Of a stretch of 64,000 nucleotides of DNA, positions 11,085 to 22,134 are shown piece by piece. Below the pieces are notes generated by a model. The model made no database searches. It saw nothing but the letters and a program-made list of their open reading frames with translations, and was not told the origin of the DNA. A program made the translations under genes and the position numbers. The stretch comes from Cordia subcordata (Eukaryota > Streptophyta > Magnoliopsida > Boraginales > Cordiaceae): assembly GCA_028554755.1 (NCBI GenBank), contig JAPTOF010000012.1, forward strand, positions 7,903,501 to 7,967,500. Direction: 5' to 3'. Every line of letters begins with the position of its first letter. The first letter of the stretch is position 1.

Positions 11085-12709
11085 TGTTGGGTTGTGGCTT
11101 AAAGTCTAAGTCCATACAAATTAGGAAGTATGTGGAAGAAAGTAATTAAGAGAGTTATCAAATTCATGACCTACCTAAAATAGTTTAGAATAAATCTTGG
11201 AGAATAAAAATTTCTCTCCTATAAATAAAAGGTTTTGTAACTTGTATTAGGAAAGCTTTAAGGGCCACACCCTGTGGGGTGTATGGGTGAGAGAGCCTGA
11301 AGAGTTTTGCATGCTTTTACTAGAAAAAGCCGCATAAAGAGAGTCTAGACTTTGTCCATTTATAAAGTACTATGTGTGTCTTACATTCATTCTAATCCTG
11401 CTAAGGAGAGAACCATTGTAAGCACCCGAGGGAGGGGGTTCGTTAAAATTTTGTCCATACAAAAATTGAAACACATACTATTATTGAATAGTAAATTTGA
11501 TTCCGAAGCGGGATCGTGTAAATAGGCAGAGGGCCAAATCATGTTTAAAATATCGTGTGTTCTTCATGTATTTTTTGCTGTGCTTTGACGTGTGTGCGCG
11601 TGTGTCCTTGATTTTTCCATCAAGTAGTATTAGAGGTATGTTAGGAACTAAGCATAACAACATCACAAAGAGGACAGTCAAGGAATTTGCTGTACTAAGG
11701 GGCACCCAGTTTGAGGAGGAGATCATTGTGCTCAGCACTACTATTGTCATCACAGTTGGAGGGATCAACTAGGTTGTTGTTACCATATCCTGTTGTGATT
11801 GAATTGTGTGAAAGTTTTGAAGCTTTGTGCAAACAAACACACATTTAGCCAACTAATAATCAAGCTTCTGGTGGAGAAACGTTTGGGTAAGTAGACTAGT
11901 TGAAGAAGGTTTGATTTGAGGAAGGAGTCATGTGAGGAGAGTTCGCATAGCTGAGCGATCAGAGTCTTGGCCAGATGACTAGTAAGGAGAGCTACTGTTA
12001 GAAAGATGATCACATTTGAGATGGCTAGTGTCGAGGGAAGACATGAACAACCTTTAGAGGTCGAGGTTAGATGGCATGGAGAGAGATATTGGTGATGACT
12101 CTGTGAATCTACTAGGATGTATTGGTGGCTATTGTCGAGGAATAGGCTATCGAGTGAGGCCTCCAGCATGACGACTGTAAAAAGATCCAGTTATGGCAAA
12201 GAAGCTTCAAACTTTTTGCCAAGGGAGGAATTTGTTTAGTTGTAGCTCAAAGTGTAAGCCCATACAAATTAGAAGACATGTCAAAGAAGGTAATTAAGAG
12301 AGTGATCAAATTCAAGACCTGCTTAAAATAGTGTCAAAGAAATCTTGTGTAGTAAGGATTTTTATCCTATAAATAGAGGGTCTTATAACTTATATTAGGT
12401 GTGCCTTAAGGGCCACACCTCGTGGGGGTGTGGATGAGTTAAACTCTGTCCGTTTGTAAAGTCCTATGCACGTCTTAATTCATTATAGTCCTATTAAAGA
12501 GAGAGTCGTTGTAAGCACTATAAGGAAGGGGTTCTCGTTACAGTTATGTCTGTGCAAAATCTGTAACATATACTATTGTTGAATAGTAAATCTTATTCTA
12601 GAGGGTGATCGTGAACGTAGACAGAGGGATGAACTATGTTAAAAATATTATGTGTCCTTTGTGTGTGTTTTCTTATGCTTTGATGAGTGTGTTGTCAATT
12701 TTCCCTACA
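11085..12709 (+). mobile_element. Small non-autonomous LTR retrotransposon (TRIM/LARD-like)
   Basis: Two direct repeats flank about 610 bp. The 5' LTR (11085-11622) begins TGTTGGGTTGTGGC and ends TTTTCCATCA. The 3' LTR (12233-12709) begins TGTTTAGTTGTAGC and ends TTTTCCCTACA. Both share GTAATTAAGAGAGT, CCTATAAATA (TATA-like) and AAGGGCCACACC. Just inside the 5' LTR is GTATTAGAGGTA (about 11627-11638), a decayed match to the initiator-Met tRNA primer site TGGTATCAGAGC. AAGGGAGGAA just before the 3' LTR is a good polypurine tract. The internal part holds no gag, protease, RT or integrase motif, so mobilisation would need another element. The LTRs differ in length and at many positions, so it is old. 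The 5-bp flanks (ATACT, ACTTA) do not match as a target duplication. Confidence 0.75.
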
Positions 12710-12726
12710 ACTTAACACATGAAGTT

Positions 12727-12824
12727 CATATATTTGTTAAACCCCCCACCTCAATGAAATTGAACTCAAGACTTTACGCCTGAAAAAGATATTATCAACC
12801 ACTTGAACTACTTCTTTAATCCCT
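12727..12824 (-). mobile_element. Short tRNA-derived SINE-like insertion
   Basis: On the minus strand it reads TAGTTCAAGTGGTT (A-box-like) and then TGAGTTCAATTTC (B-box-like), ending near a GGGG run. The sister block after MYB copy 1 is uninterrupted (CTTAACACATGTAGTTTGTG near 6726). Here the same words are split by 98 bp flanked by ATGAAGTT (12719-12726) and ATGTAGTT (12825-12832), an 8-bp target duplication with one mismatch. The empty-site pair makes the insertion boundaries firm; the SINE identity rests on the pol III-like boxes. Confidence 0.6.
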
Positions 12825-12984
12825 ATGTAGTTTGTGTGTTTTAAGTTAAAGCTGATGCAATGCTTCGTCGGACTACAATAATGGTCTACCAATGAATGTG
12901 GGAAAATCAATTTTAATTTTGCAAATGCTGTAGGACACGAATCGAACGTATGATGGACTCTTAATTAGGTAGCAACTATGGTTT

Positions 12985-13478
12985 AACTCTTGCTCTTTTT
13001 CTCACTTCTTATGTTTTCAAAAAGGTAGTATGTAATCTATTACCTTAGTGTGTTTACCCAAATTAATTTATTTTGCATTATAAGTGCTCATTTTTACATA
13101 TATTAGTATTAAAACTTTTTTTTTTTTGGCCATAACTTGAATATGCTATATATTTTCACAAAGATATAGTTATTTTTAGATAATGGGCGTTCAGATAATA
13201 GTAACATAAATAAGAAGTGATTGTGCTACCTTTTGAAAACAATATAGGGGGTGATGTAGTGATTAAGTTTTAAAAACAAAGGTGTAATCTATTAAGTAAA
13301 CAAACCATGTACAACAGCGTATGGCCAATTAAATAAACCACACAGGGTAACATATCACCTTTCAAAAGCACAAAAGGTAATAAAACAAGTTTTAAAAAAT
13401 AAGGAATAATCAATCAGACAAACTACAGATAATAATGTACTATGATGATTGAATGAAGATTCTTTGCGAGGAAACTAA
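12985..13478. repeat. Third copy of the MYB-flank repeat, then AT-rich spacer
   Basis: 12985-13220 matches the repeats at 6960-7215 and 7450-7725 (TTTTGCATTATAAGTGCT, ATATTTTCACAAAGATAT, GTGATTGTGCTACC). It marks the end of the duplicated MYB block. The remaining bases to 13478 carry no recognisable feature. Confidence 0.6.
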
Positions 13479-14039
13479 TCTATACTATATATAATACTAC
13501 AACATTGGCCTCTTCCATTTTTCCACCTAAAGTAATGCATTCTTATCTCTGCCATGTGGTTGTAGGACCATGTCAATATGCATGCCACGTGGACTTTGTC
13601 TCTTATTTTATGAATCACCAACAACTAAAGCTTCAATCTAGGCACTGTTTATGCGTATTAAATAGAGATAATCAACTTTTCTTTCTATGCATGTTCTTTT
13701 TTTTTTTTTTAATGCCATTCTTTTAATTTAGGAGTTGTTTTCTTTTGTTTGTAATAGTGGATCAGTATAATTATTTTTAGATACTTACTTTAATTTTAGT
13801 GGATGTTGGATTTGTTTTACATTTTAGAATTTTTATATGCAAGTAATTACTTTTTTTATGTATATTAAGTACAACAAATTCTACATATAGTTATAACCTC
13901 GAAGCACCATGATAAATTTAGCTATATGTACATTAATCTATTTAGAGTATATAGTTTAATAGTTTTTAATATATTAATTAATTAATTAAAATGTATAGTT
14001 TATTTATGAGATTTATGCATTACATGGGTATAATACTAG
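13479..14039 (+). mobile_element. Candidate non-autonomous Helitron
   Basis: The left edge is TCTATACTATATATAATAC preceded by A, matching the TC(T/A)-rich 5' ends of plant Helitrons. The right edge is GGGTATAATACTAG, a typical CTAG terminus preceded by GGGTA. The hairpin normally just before the 3' end is weak here (ATG...CAT only), and the base after CTAG is C rather than T. No Rep/helicase coding sequence is present. Confidence 0.4.
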
Positions 14040-15634
14040 CTAAATTTTATTTTGATTTATAACATATTTTATTTATGTTAAAAATAATTATATATTTAAA
14101 TTGAAAAAATGTTATTTATGTGACACCCATGCGATGCACATATGCTACACTTATCTATACTAATATATAAAGTAACAATCGTGGAAATTTTAATTTTGAT
14201 TTCAATTTCTTGCATTTCATTGTCTACCTTGCGTAATGTATAGTTTGTTATTTGGTTGCCATGTTGATATGGGACCATACCTAAAATTTTACTACTTGTT
14301 TTTTATCTACCATTGTCTATTATACATTATACGATTAAAATGGAAAGACTAACCTGTTACATTAAAAGGATTATACGATTAATCTGTTACCATTGTCTAT
14401 CATTCATGATTTTTTTTTAAATTATTAGATTTTATAAAAATATAAAGTTGTAATCAATGTTAAAGACTTAATATGATAAAACATTTTTGTGTTTTATTCC
14501 TTATGTTAATTGTCAAAATTGACTATTAACAATAGTAAAAAATAAAAATACTTATTTATTTTGTGTATCGAATTAGTACTACTATATTATAAAATATTGA
14601 AATAATTGTCAAAAATACTTTTTAATTTGAAAGTTATTATATATTTTTAATATTATATCATATTATATAAATATCGAAATTTGTACACTGCATAAGAAGA
14701 CACTCTAATATGCCTATAATTTTTAGTTGGAAAATTTTCGTCGACAAATTGATATTTAATAAGTTAAACTCCTTGATCTCAACCGGCTTTTAATTGCTAC
14801 CAACTGCATGCATACAAGATTAGCTCGTTATGTGGAAAATCGACTCCATATTTATTTGCATCTACGACACGTGTAATGATTAATTTGTTCAAAGTCATTC
14901 AATCTAGTACGAAGTATCTATCATGCATCTACTCGGAGAAATGATTAAGAAATTTAATAACCAAAAAATTGAGATGGAAAAAGAATTATGAAAGGCAAAG
15001 TTCAAATTGGCCCCTTTTTGTGTATGTACTTGGTTTGCTGCCAAGTTTAGCTTATTCAAAATAGTTGTACTGTTTCTTTCCTTTTATCGATCAATTATTT
15101 GCGATCCCAAGAACACATAAACAACCTTTTGTATTGGTCAAATATTTTTGTTGCTTGCCCCAGGGTTAGAAAAATGGTGGGGCAGCAACTCCTCGTAACC
15201 ATTAGTTTTAATTCAATATATTTAGATAGTAAATATTATTCGATTCTTGACATATTACAACTTACACCATAAATTTTGACATTTGAATCTCTTATATGTG
15301 TGTGGCTATGGTGAAATTGGAAGAGCTCAAAAAGCACATTTTTGGCTTCACACCTTCCCTTCTGCTTTTCCTCTTGTACTCATAAGAGGACAAATAAGAG
15401 TAATATAACAGCCTGCCAACAATCAAGATTGTTTTTTCGTGGTTTAATTTTTCAACTTTAACACGGATTTCTTGACTTTCTTCTTTGCTGATTAATTATA
15501 CATTCTTTGATAATTTAAATTTTTAGAATAAATATCATGTAATTGTAAAGTTATAAGCAATCATTTCATTAATTTGGTAAGTGGAGTCCAGTACGACCAA
15601 AAAAGGAAAAACCTGACTTCAAAGTTCAGTTAAG
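14040..15634. other. AT-rich, gene-free region with a second Helitron-like 5' end
   Basis: TCTATACTAATATATAAAG at 14154, preceded by A, is another Helitron-type 5' end, but I found no partner CTRR terminus. Open frames here are short and without motifs. Confidence 0.35.
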
Positions 15635-17331
15635 GGTAAATTACACCAATTGTCCCTTATCTTTACCTCTCGTAACATCCTTAGCCTTTACTTTCATTTG
15701 TGACAAGTTAGTCCCATAACTAATTTTTTATGTCGCCGTTAGTCCCAAGTAGATTTTCCTTTAGAAAAGCACGTTAAATATCACGTGCCTCTCACGTGCT
15801 AAGGTTAATATCGTCCAAACACATTAACATTTATTTTTCATAGTTTAAATTACACCAATAATCCCTTATCTTTCATTTGTGACATATTAGTCCCGTAACT
15901 AATAGCTTTGTGTCGCTATTAGTCCCAATTTGATTTTTCATTAAAAAATACAAAAAAAATCACATGCGCCTCACACGGATCACACTGTTGTTGTTTTGCC
16001 AAAGCTAATATTATCCAAACACATTAAAACCCATTTTGTCAAACCACAAAAGGAAGCCTTGAAAAACTCTCTTATGGACTTTGATCATTTCTAGATTTTC
16101 AAACACAGGATGTCACTTTACTTTCCACTACCCCAAACATCTACACACTCTTATACTCTTATGGCATAGCCTTCACCTCAACCTCCATCTCTTTCAAGAT
16201 TTCGACTTATACACTGGCAAAACCACCAGCACACTCCCCTTAGTTACTTCTCGTATCTTTATCCTTACCATAAGCACTCTCACCCCATCATCTACCCCAT
16301 CTTCATGACCCTTTTCATCGCCTCCCTTCCCTTCCAAAACATTCAGCACAGCTCTCTACCAGATACTTCACCATAATATTATATAAGGCTGTTTCCAACA
16401 ATTCCCCTATTATTTCTCCAAATTTAAGTGATTTGAGCCATTTTCTTATATTTGAGGATCTTTATTTTCAGTTATATTCCAACAGCTCACTTATTTTTTA
16501 TCAATCACTTAGTTTAAGGAATTTCTATTTTAATTTCACTCTAATAGCTCCTCTATTTCTTAAGGCTTTTATGACCATAGCAATTTGTAGCTATGGAGAT
16601 GAGATTTGAGGGATGGGGTTTGGGGATGAAAAAAACTCATCCTATATATGGGTTTTTGGGTTTGAGGTTGAAAGAACACCCAAAGTTTAGGTGATTAAAC
16701 AGGGGAATTATTGGAGCATATTAGCACCAACATTTCTCTAAATATAAGAGTCTTTGTTGTTTTAAGGTTTTGTTAGAGTTAGCCTAAGATAGGATTTAAT
16801 AAGTATTGAGAAAAAGATAGCCCTATCTACTTGATATCGAGTATGTGTTTGTGTGTGTCTGTTTGTGGGTTTTGGGCTACCTAAAGTTTTTTGTATTTTG
16901 TGATTTTTAAGGATTTGTTACAGTTTTTAATACATTTGGATAATATTAGCTTTGGCCAAAAAAACAAAAATGTGATCCGTGTGAGGCACACATGATTTTT
17001 CTTTTTTTTTGTATTTTTTAATGAAAAATCAAGTTAAAACTAATAGTGACACAAAACTATTAGTTACAGGACTAATATGTCGCAAATTAAAAATATAAGG
17101 GATGATTGGTGTAATTTAAACTTTGGAAAATAAATTTTAATGTGTTTGGATGATATTAACCTTGGCACGCGAGAGGCACGTGATATTTAACGTGCTTTTC
17201 TAACGAAAAATCCACTTGGAACTAATAGCGACACAAGAATATTAGTTATGGGACTAATTTGTCACAAATAAAAGATAAGAGCTAAAAATGTTACAAGAGG
17301 CAAAGATAAGGGACAATTGGTGTAATTTACC
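15635..17331. mobile_element. Non-autonomous transposon with ~400-bp terminal inverted repeats
   Basis: The left arm (about 15635-16035) begins GGTAAATTACACCAATTGTC. The right arm (about 16925-17331) is its inverted copy and ends GACAATTGGTGTAATTTACC. Shared words along the arms include GCACGTGATATTTAACGTGC-type palindromes and CAAACACATTAA. Within each arm a roughly 200-bp motif (rapid runs of 'CCCTTATCTTT...TGTGACA...TAGTCCC') occurs twice, so the arms contain internal tandem repeats. The middle has no transposase. A 228-bp plus-strand open frame at 16081-16308 shows no domain. Arm length suits a Mutator-like or foldback element, but I see no convincing 8-11-bp target duplication. Confidence 0.75.
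16387..16784. mobile_element. Nested Tourist-like (PIF/Harbinger) MITE candidate
   Basis: The left edge GGCTGTTTCCAACAA and the inverted right edge GGCTAACTCTAACAA are similar, and both are flanked by TAA (16384-16386 and 16785-16787), the target duplication expected of Harbinger/Tourist elements. It lies between the arms of the long-inverted-repeat element, so it is probably a later insertion. No coding capacity. Confidence 0.45.
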
Positions 17332-17346
17332 ATATTCCTCTATGTG

Positions 17347-17956
17347 TCTATACTATATTATATAGAAGGACCCTCTGCAATATAATAATAATAAATGTTG
17401 CACAACATTCTGAGCATCCTTTTGTCGCGTGGCTCTCTTACATTAGTTTAATTGTAAAAATCGTGTTTTATTTTAGTGAGATTTACATTGATTTACTAAT
17501 TTATTTTAATATTTTCATATTACATCCCAAAATTATGACATACAATCTGGATTGACTGCAGATATCTATGGTAACTCTCTAATTTGGTTGTTGTCAAATC
17601 GTGACCTATTTTAATTATTTTTTATTATTATAATCGAAAATTAGTGCAATTTACTTAATATATTATTATCGTATGATGCTATTTATGATAATTTGAATTT
17701 TGGTTAATATCGAAAAATTGCTTTTTTTATTCATACGTTCTTTATATTCAAGTCCTATATTCTATATTATGTATATTTTAAGTGAAACTTTCACTCGCAT
17801 ATGCCATTACACAATGTATATCTTTCAGCCGTTTAATTTAATTTTGTCTCTCTCAGTTAACTGTCTTCTTTTGAAATGTCGGTATCGATATCTATTCTTT
17901 CTTCCAAAACGATCTTTTTATTGCAAAATTGCTAGCGGGTATTCCTTGATTCCTAG
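17347..17956 (+). mobile_element. Second candidate Helitron, low confidence
   Basis: Starts TCTATACTATATTATATAG and ends GCGGGTATTCCTTGATTCCTAG-like (final CCTAG at 17952-17956) after a GCTAGC palindrome, giving a 610-bp unit. The flanking bases are G and A rather than A and T, so this may be coincidence in AT-rich DNA. The rest to about 18360 has no recognisable feature. Confidence 0.27.
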
Positions 17957-18473
17957 ATAGCTTGATATTCAGGTACTCATCTCATCTTAATATTTCGTTG
18001 ACTTTTTATTTTTTAGAATTTATTTGTATTTTTAATGTGTGTTCTTATCTATAAAACTATTGGATAGTTTCATGATTGCACCCCTTTTAATTAATTTTTG
18101 TGTAAAAATCAGTTTATTTCGTGCACTTGCTAGATAGATGAATGATTTCTGTAAAACTGATGTAATGATGATAATTATCTATTAGAATTATTTTTGTTTT
18201 CTCCTATTCAATTCTTTTATTAAAATTTCCATGTGATTTGTTATTCTTATTATTGTACATATTTTAATTAATTTTTCTTTGTGAAAGTCAGTTCCATTTT
18301 CAGTTCCCTTTACTCTTTTCTCCTTTTAGATTTATGGTGCTTTTTTAAAGCCAATTTTTATCCACTTCGCACTCTAAAAACACAATGATTCAACCATATT
18401 ACACATCCAAATTTCAAACGCCAGCAAACCAGCAGATTTTCTACTTTACTTAAAGCAACCAATTATCCCACAC

Positions 18474-18987
18474 ACTGACTCGAATTGGGCAGTTTGTCTA
18501 AATGATCGCAAAAGCACACATGGTTACTGTACTTTATGGGAAAAACTTAATTTCATGGCCGGCTAAAAAGCAAACCACTATAGCTCATTCAAGTACGGAG
18601 GCTGAATATTGCGCGTTAGCTTTTGCTACAACCGAGCCTTGTTGGATACAGTCTTTGCTAGCTGAATTGCAGGTTCTATTATCTCGTGCACTGGTTCTTT
18701 GGTCTGATAACATTGGAGTAACATATTTATCAACAAATCCAGTATTTTATGCTAGGACAAAATATATTGAAATAGATGCTCATTTTTTACGGGATAAAGT
18801 GTCAAAAGGTGAACTGCATATTCAATTTATTTCTACTATGGATCAATTAGCAGATATTATGACTAAACCGTTGTCTATGACACGGTTTTCTTTGCTACGT
18901 CCCAAGCTCGCTGTGGTGCCTCTAGTTTCGCCTGAAGGGGCTGATAATGTACATTTCTGTTACCAGAACTTTGAATTTGACTTTTAG
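18474..18987 (+). pseudogene. Ty1/copia RNase H fragment
   Basis: The readable order is DSNWA (18479 region), then in a shifted frame ISWPAKKQTTIAHSSTEAEY, LWSDNIGVTYLSTNPVFYAR and DQLADIMTKPLS. These are the standard RNase H landmarks of plant copia polyproteins (D-S-N-W-A, SSTEAEY, D-N, and the C-terminal ADIxTKxL). A single frame break lies near 18520 between RKSTHGYC and the LISW motif. Upstream RT is missing. The 110 bases after the stop look like LTR debris but lack a partner. It abuts the 3' end of the opposite-strand lectin gene. Confidence 0.8.
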
Positions 18988-19109
18988 CTAAGATTTAGCT
19001 ATCTTGTGAAACGGACTTATGTAGTATAGTTTGAGAAGGACTCTAGTACATTGTAGAAGCACTTGTATAAATCATTGTAAATACGATTGATGAAAATAGT
19101 ACAAAATAT

Positions 19110-20882
19110 TCACCTTTTTGTAAATCTCTTTAGTTTCTTAGAGAATGTAGACACGATTGCATTTAGCATATGCAATAAGCCTTTTAAATCCCTTGGTGTT
19201 TCCAGAGGATGAATGGAGTCTTTTGAATCCCTCGGTGTCTCCAGAGGATGAATGGAGTCTTTTGGATCCCTCGGTGTCTCCAGAGGATGAATGGAGTCTT
19301 TTGGATCCCTCGGTGTCTCCAGAGGACGAGTGGAGTCTTTTGGATCCTTCCGTGTCTCCAGAGGACGAGTGGAGTCTTTTGGGTCCCTCCGTGTCTCCAG
19401 AGGACGAGTGAAGTCTGGTGAGGGTTCGCTTGGACAATGGATGCTACTCACAACTTTAAAATCATAATTATAGCAATTCAAACCCGTAAAAACCCCATCA
19501 TCCATGTAATACATAGCGTGTTTCCCATCAATGAGAGTATCACGCTGAGTGTACGAATAGGGAATGTCACAAGTACCTCGGGTACCAACTAGACTTACCT
19601 TCACGCTAGACCTTGGAGGAACGGCAACAGTGTATGTAGTTTCAAGTTGCTTGGACACCTCATGAGTTTCTCTCCATTGGTAACTCGTTTGAAACTCGGC
19701 AGAAAGTTGAATCTGTCCATTTTTAATAAATGGCACGCGAGTTTCAATTGTGGTCTTGACACCCAAATTCAAGGACACACTAGCATTCCAGGTACGAGTT
19801 GTTTTTTCTGTATATGAAAAACTTAACGTTTGATTAAGAGACGCCTCTGATTGATTATCAACAAATTGTTCTGCCATTACGATGGGAGTTTGCTTGTAGA
19901 TCCTAGCATCCGTGGTGAGAAAAGCGATATTATAAATCTCGCGCGAAAGGACAGGCTCTACCAACTCCATTCGAGCTTCTTTGGTGATAGAAGAAACACC
20001 AGCATTAAGACAATTTTTCTTGCCCTCCGTAGTCAGTCTCTTGCAGAAATTGTTGTTGCCCAAATTGCGAAATGCAACCACATTAGAGTCGACCTTGACT
20101 GGCCAAAATAAAGTGTCCGGGTTGTTGCTCGTGTGGTCAGTGGAATCAGCCCAAATCCAATTGGGACTACGCCTCCAAAATTTTCCAAAGTAGTTAAATT
20201 TAATGCGCAAAGATCCATCATTAGTGTTGAAGACCTCGTAGCAAGTTGTTGGATCACCAATATCAGTTGATGCAAATTGATGATATTGGTGGCCTTCGAT
20301 CCAGCGAGCACTAAGATAATTGCCATTATCGCCTTTAAATGCGACATGTTTAGGAAGTATGAGAAGAGATTCCCAGTCAATAAAAGTAAAAGTTCCACTC
20401 CCAGGATCCATAAATTCTTTAATGCCAGCGCCAAGGGTAGCCTAACAGCCATGAACATCATCAGGGAGTTGTGTAAAAGCTCCTAAGCAATCAACAAAGC
20501 CTTGTCTATCACTAAATAATTTAACATACATCTTCGGCGGTTGAACCTGACGCAAATGAACACTGTCATCAGCATCAAAGACCGGCTCGAAGAGGGTGCA
20601 TGACCCTTTAGATGTATCTTCTTCAGGCTCATCAGCTCCTGCTTTAATCACCGACCATTCATTTTCTTTGTATGTCGCCCAATATTTGTTATTGTAGCAG
20701 CATCTCAAGTGAATTAATCCTTTGCCAATCTCTGCAGGTTCAACATATATCTTGGCATAAGGATCTACAGCCTGATCTCCAGAACATTGAAGAAATCCAT
20801 GAGTTCGGACATCTTCATGTACGTACCTTACGTATTTGCCATTGTGTTTTGCTTTCAACACAATATACCTTGGCAAAGACAT
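19110..20882 (-). pseudogene. Amaranthin-type lectin/aerolysin-like gene, copy 1, one in-frame stop
   Basis: One long minus-strand reading frame of 590 codons is broken only by TAG at 20442-20444 (codon 147). Before it lies one agglutinin domain starting MSLPRYIVLK, with the RCCYNNKYW motif. After it, in the same frame, come a second agglutinin domain (FIDWESLLILPKHV, FKGDNGNYLSARW, SPNWIWADSTD), an aerolysin/ETX-MTX2-like pore-forming domain (WNASVSLNLGVKTT, LETTYTVAVPP, DDGVFTG) and a C-terminal tail of six 13-residue repeats. Known relatives bind glycans through the agglutinin fold and join a membrane-acting module, probably in defence. I chose the MSLP start because copy 2 has it and because the TATA-like box lies about 110 bp upstream; a Met 35 codons earlier would fall before the expected transcription start. 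It could be a recent pseudogene, or the 146-aa first domain could be expressed alone. Confidence 0.8.
19182..19415 (-). repeat. Six 39-bp tandem repeats encoding a 13-aa lectin tail
   Basis: Six head-to-tail units of exactly 39 bp, each containing CCAGAGGA(T/C)GA(A/G)TGGAGTC on the plus strand. On the coding minus strand each unit reads about DSIHPLETPRDPK, with variants TR/IH and RR/RK/PR. The length is a multiple of three, so copy-number change keeps the frame. The corresponding tail sequence behind copy 2 has one unit only. Confidence 0.92.
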
Positions 20883-20989
20883 TTTCTTTTTCTTTGCTAA
20901 TCTCTCGCACTCTTTGATTGATAACGCACCCCTAGATTTGATTTTCAGGTTCACGTTGTATTTTCGTAATCTTCTGCAATCTCCCATCT

Positions 20990-21000
20990 TTATATATACT
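20990..21000 (-). promoter_or_regulatory. TATA-like box of lectin copy 1
   Basis: Minus-strand GTATATATAAAG lies about 110 bp before the MSLP start codon. Copy 2 has a TATA-like box at a similar distance, about 100 bp. The agreement supports both the promoter call and the choice of MSLP as the start. Confidence 0.5.
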
Positions 21001-22134
21001 TAGTTCAAGAAATATGCGGAAGAGAAAATACTTTACTTTACATTGTATCAATAGTCTACTTGACTTTGTCTCTTTTCTTTGTTCAAATATTCTCACCATT
21101 TTTTTCCGCCTTGCTTTTCACCTTCTCTAATTAGATACTTTGCTTCTCCTATTTTTCTTCCAGATGTCCAAGTCCTCTGATGCTACCAAAACAGAAACGT
21201 CGCTTTTCTTTGTTCCCATATATTCCTCTCATCATTCCCTTTCGCGTTACTTCGTCTTCACTTCAACGTCTCTTAGATACTTTGCGTTCCTTCTTTTTCT
21301 TCCAAATGCTACGTACGTCTTCTAATGCCATCCCAAAAAACCAATTCAATTACTCACCATGTCAAAACTTTTGAAACCCTTTTATTTATTTATTTTTTAA
21401 ACTTCCAACTCCATTGAATTGATCATAACTCAGGACCTCACCCCTGTGAAAGATAGACAACTACAATTATATGACATGGGAATCCCAGATGCTCACTTTT
21501 TCGACCTTTAATTTAATTACTGGTTTTCAGTGGCGTCACGGTACTTGTGACTTACCAAAGGTCCTTTATCTGATCACTTTATTTGTGATCATAATTAATA
21601 AAGTTGAATAATATATAGAGATCATGCTGATGTCATCCAACGTCATGCGTGCAAGAAATAATTGATTAATCTATCGTACATACAGATTATCTCTTGACAC
21701 CTTTAATTAATTATTTAGGTAAGCTAAAATTTATAGTCTAATCTAATTGGAAGTCTTGAAGTTGACAAACAAGGGTAGGAGATTTTAATTGTCATTTTAG
21801 ATCGTCCATTTCCATAAGTTTAATGCTCTCGATTTTTGGGATCATTACGCTTTGCACTTTTCATTATTTTAATCCATTAATTTATATTAATTTAGTTTAA
21901 TTTAAAAGAAGCTCTATCTTTGTCTTTTAATTTGATTATTTAGATTCTTAGTTTATCATTTTTAATTTAGTCTTATTTCTTTTTAATTCCCAATAACAAT
22001 TCTACTTTCCCGTGGTTTGACCCTTGAATTGCATGTGCATTTGTGTGATAAAGAGAATAAATTTGTCTTGCCTTCGAATTTACTAAAATATTTTTCATGT
22101 GCTAGGTACGCCAATAATCTCTCCCCGTCTTACT
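21001..22134. other. Upstream region of lectin copy 1, no gene
   Basis: Pyrimidine-rich on the plus strand. Two related stretches of about 130 bp (about 21100-21200 and 21235-21335) share AGATACTTTGC, TTTTTCTTCCA and GATGC/ATGCTAC, a partial tandem duplication. A TTGACT W-box-type word occurs near 21059. The remainder to 22134 is AT-rich and featureless. Confidence 0.4.

Noticed and set aside
11080..12714. Target-site duplication for the small LTR element
   Set aside because: The 5-bp flanks ATACT and ACTTA do not match, so none was claimed.
13505..13726. 73-aa plus-strand open frame
   Set aside because: Lies within the candidate Helitron, ends in a poly-phenylalanine T-run and has no recognisable motif.
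16081..16308. 75-aa open frame inside the long-inverted-repeat element as a captured gene
   Set aside because: No domain, no splice context and low-complexity composition; not supportable as a gene.
19138..19437. Overlapping open frames on both strands across the 39-bp repeat
   Set aside because: Any 39-bp unit without a stop stays open in several frames; only the frame continuous with the aerolysin domain is credible.
20882..20987. Upstream Met of lectin copy 1 giving a 35-aa N-terminal extension
   Set aside because: It lies only a few bases from the TATA-like box, so it would precede the transcription start; copy 2 has no equivalent and both align from MSLP.
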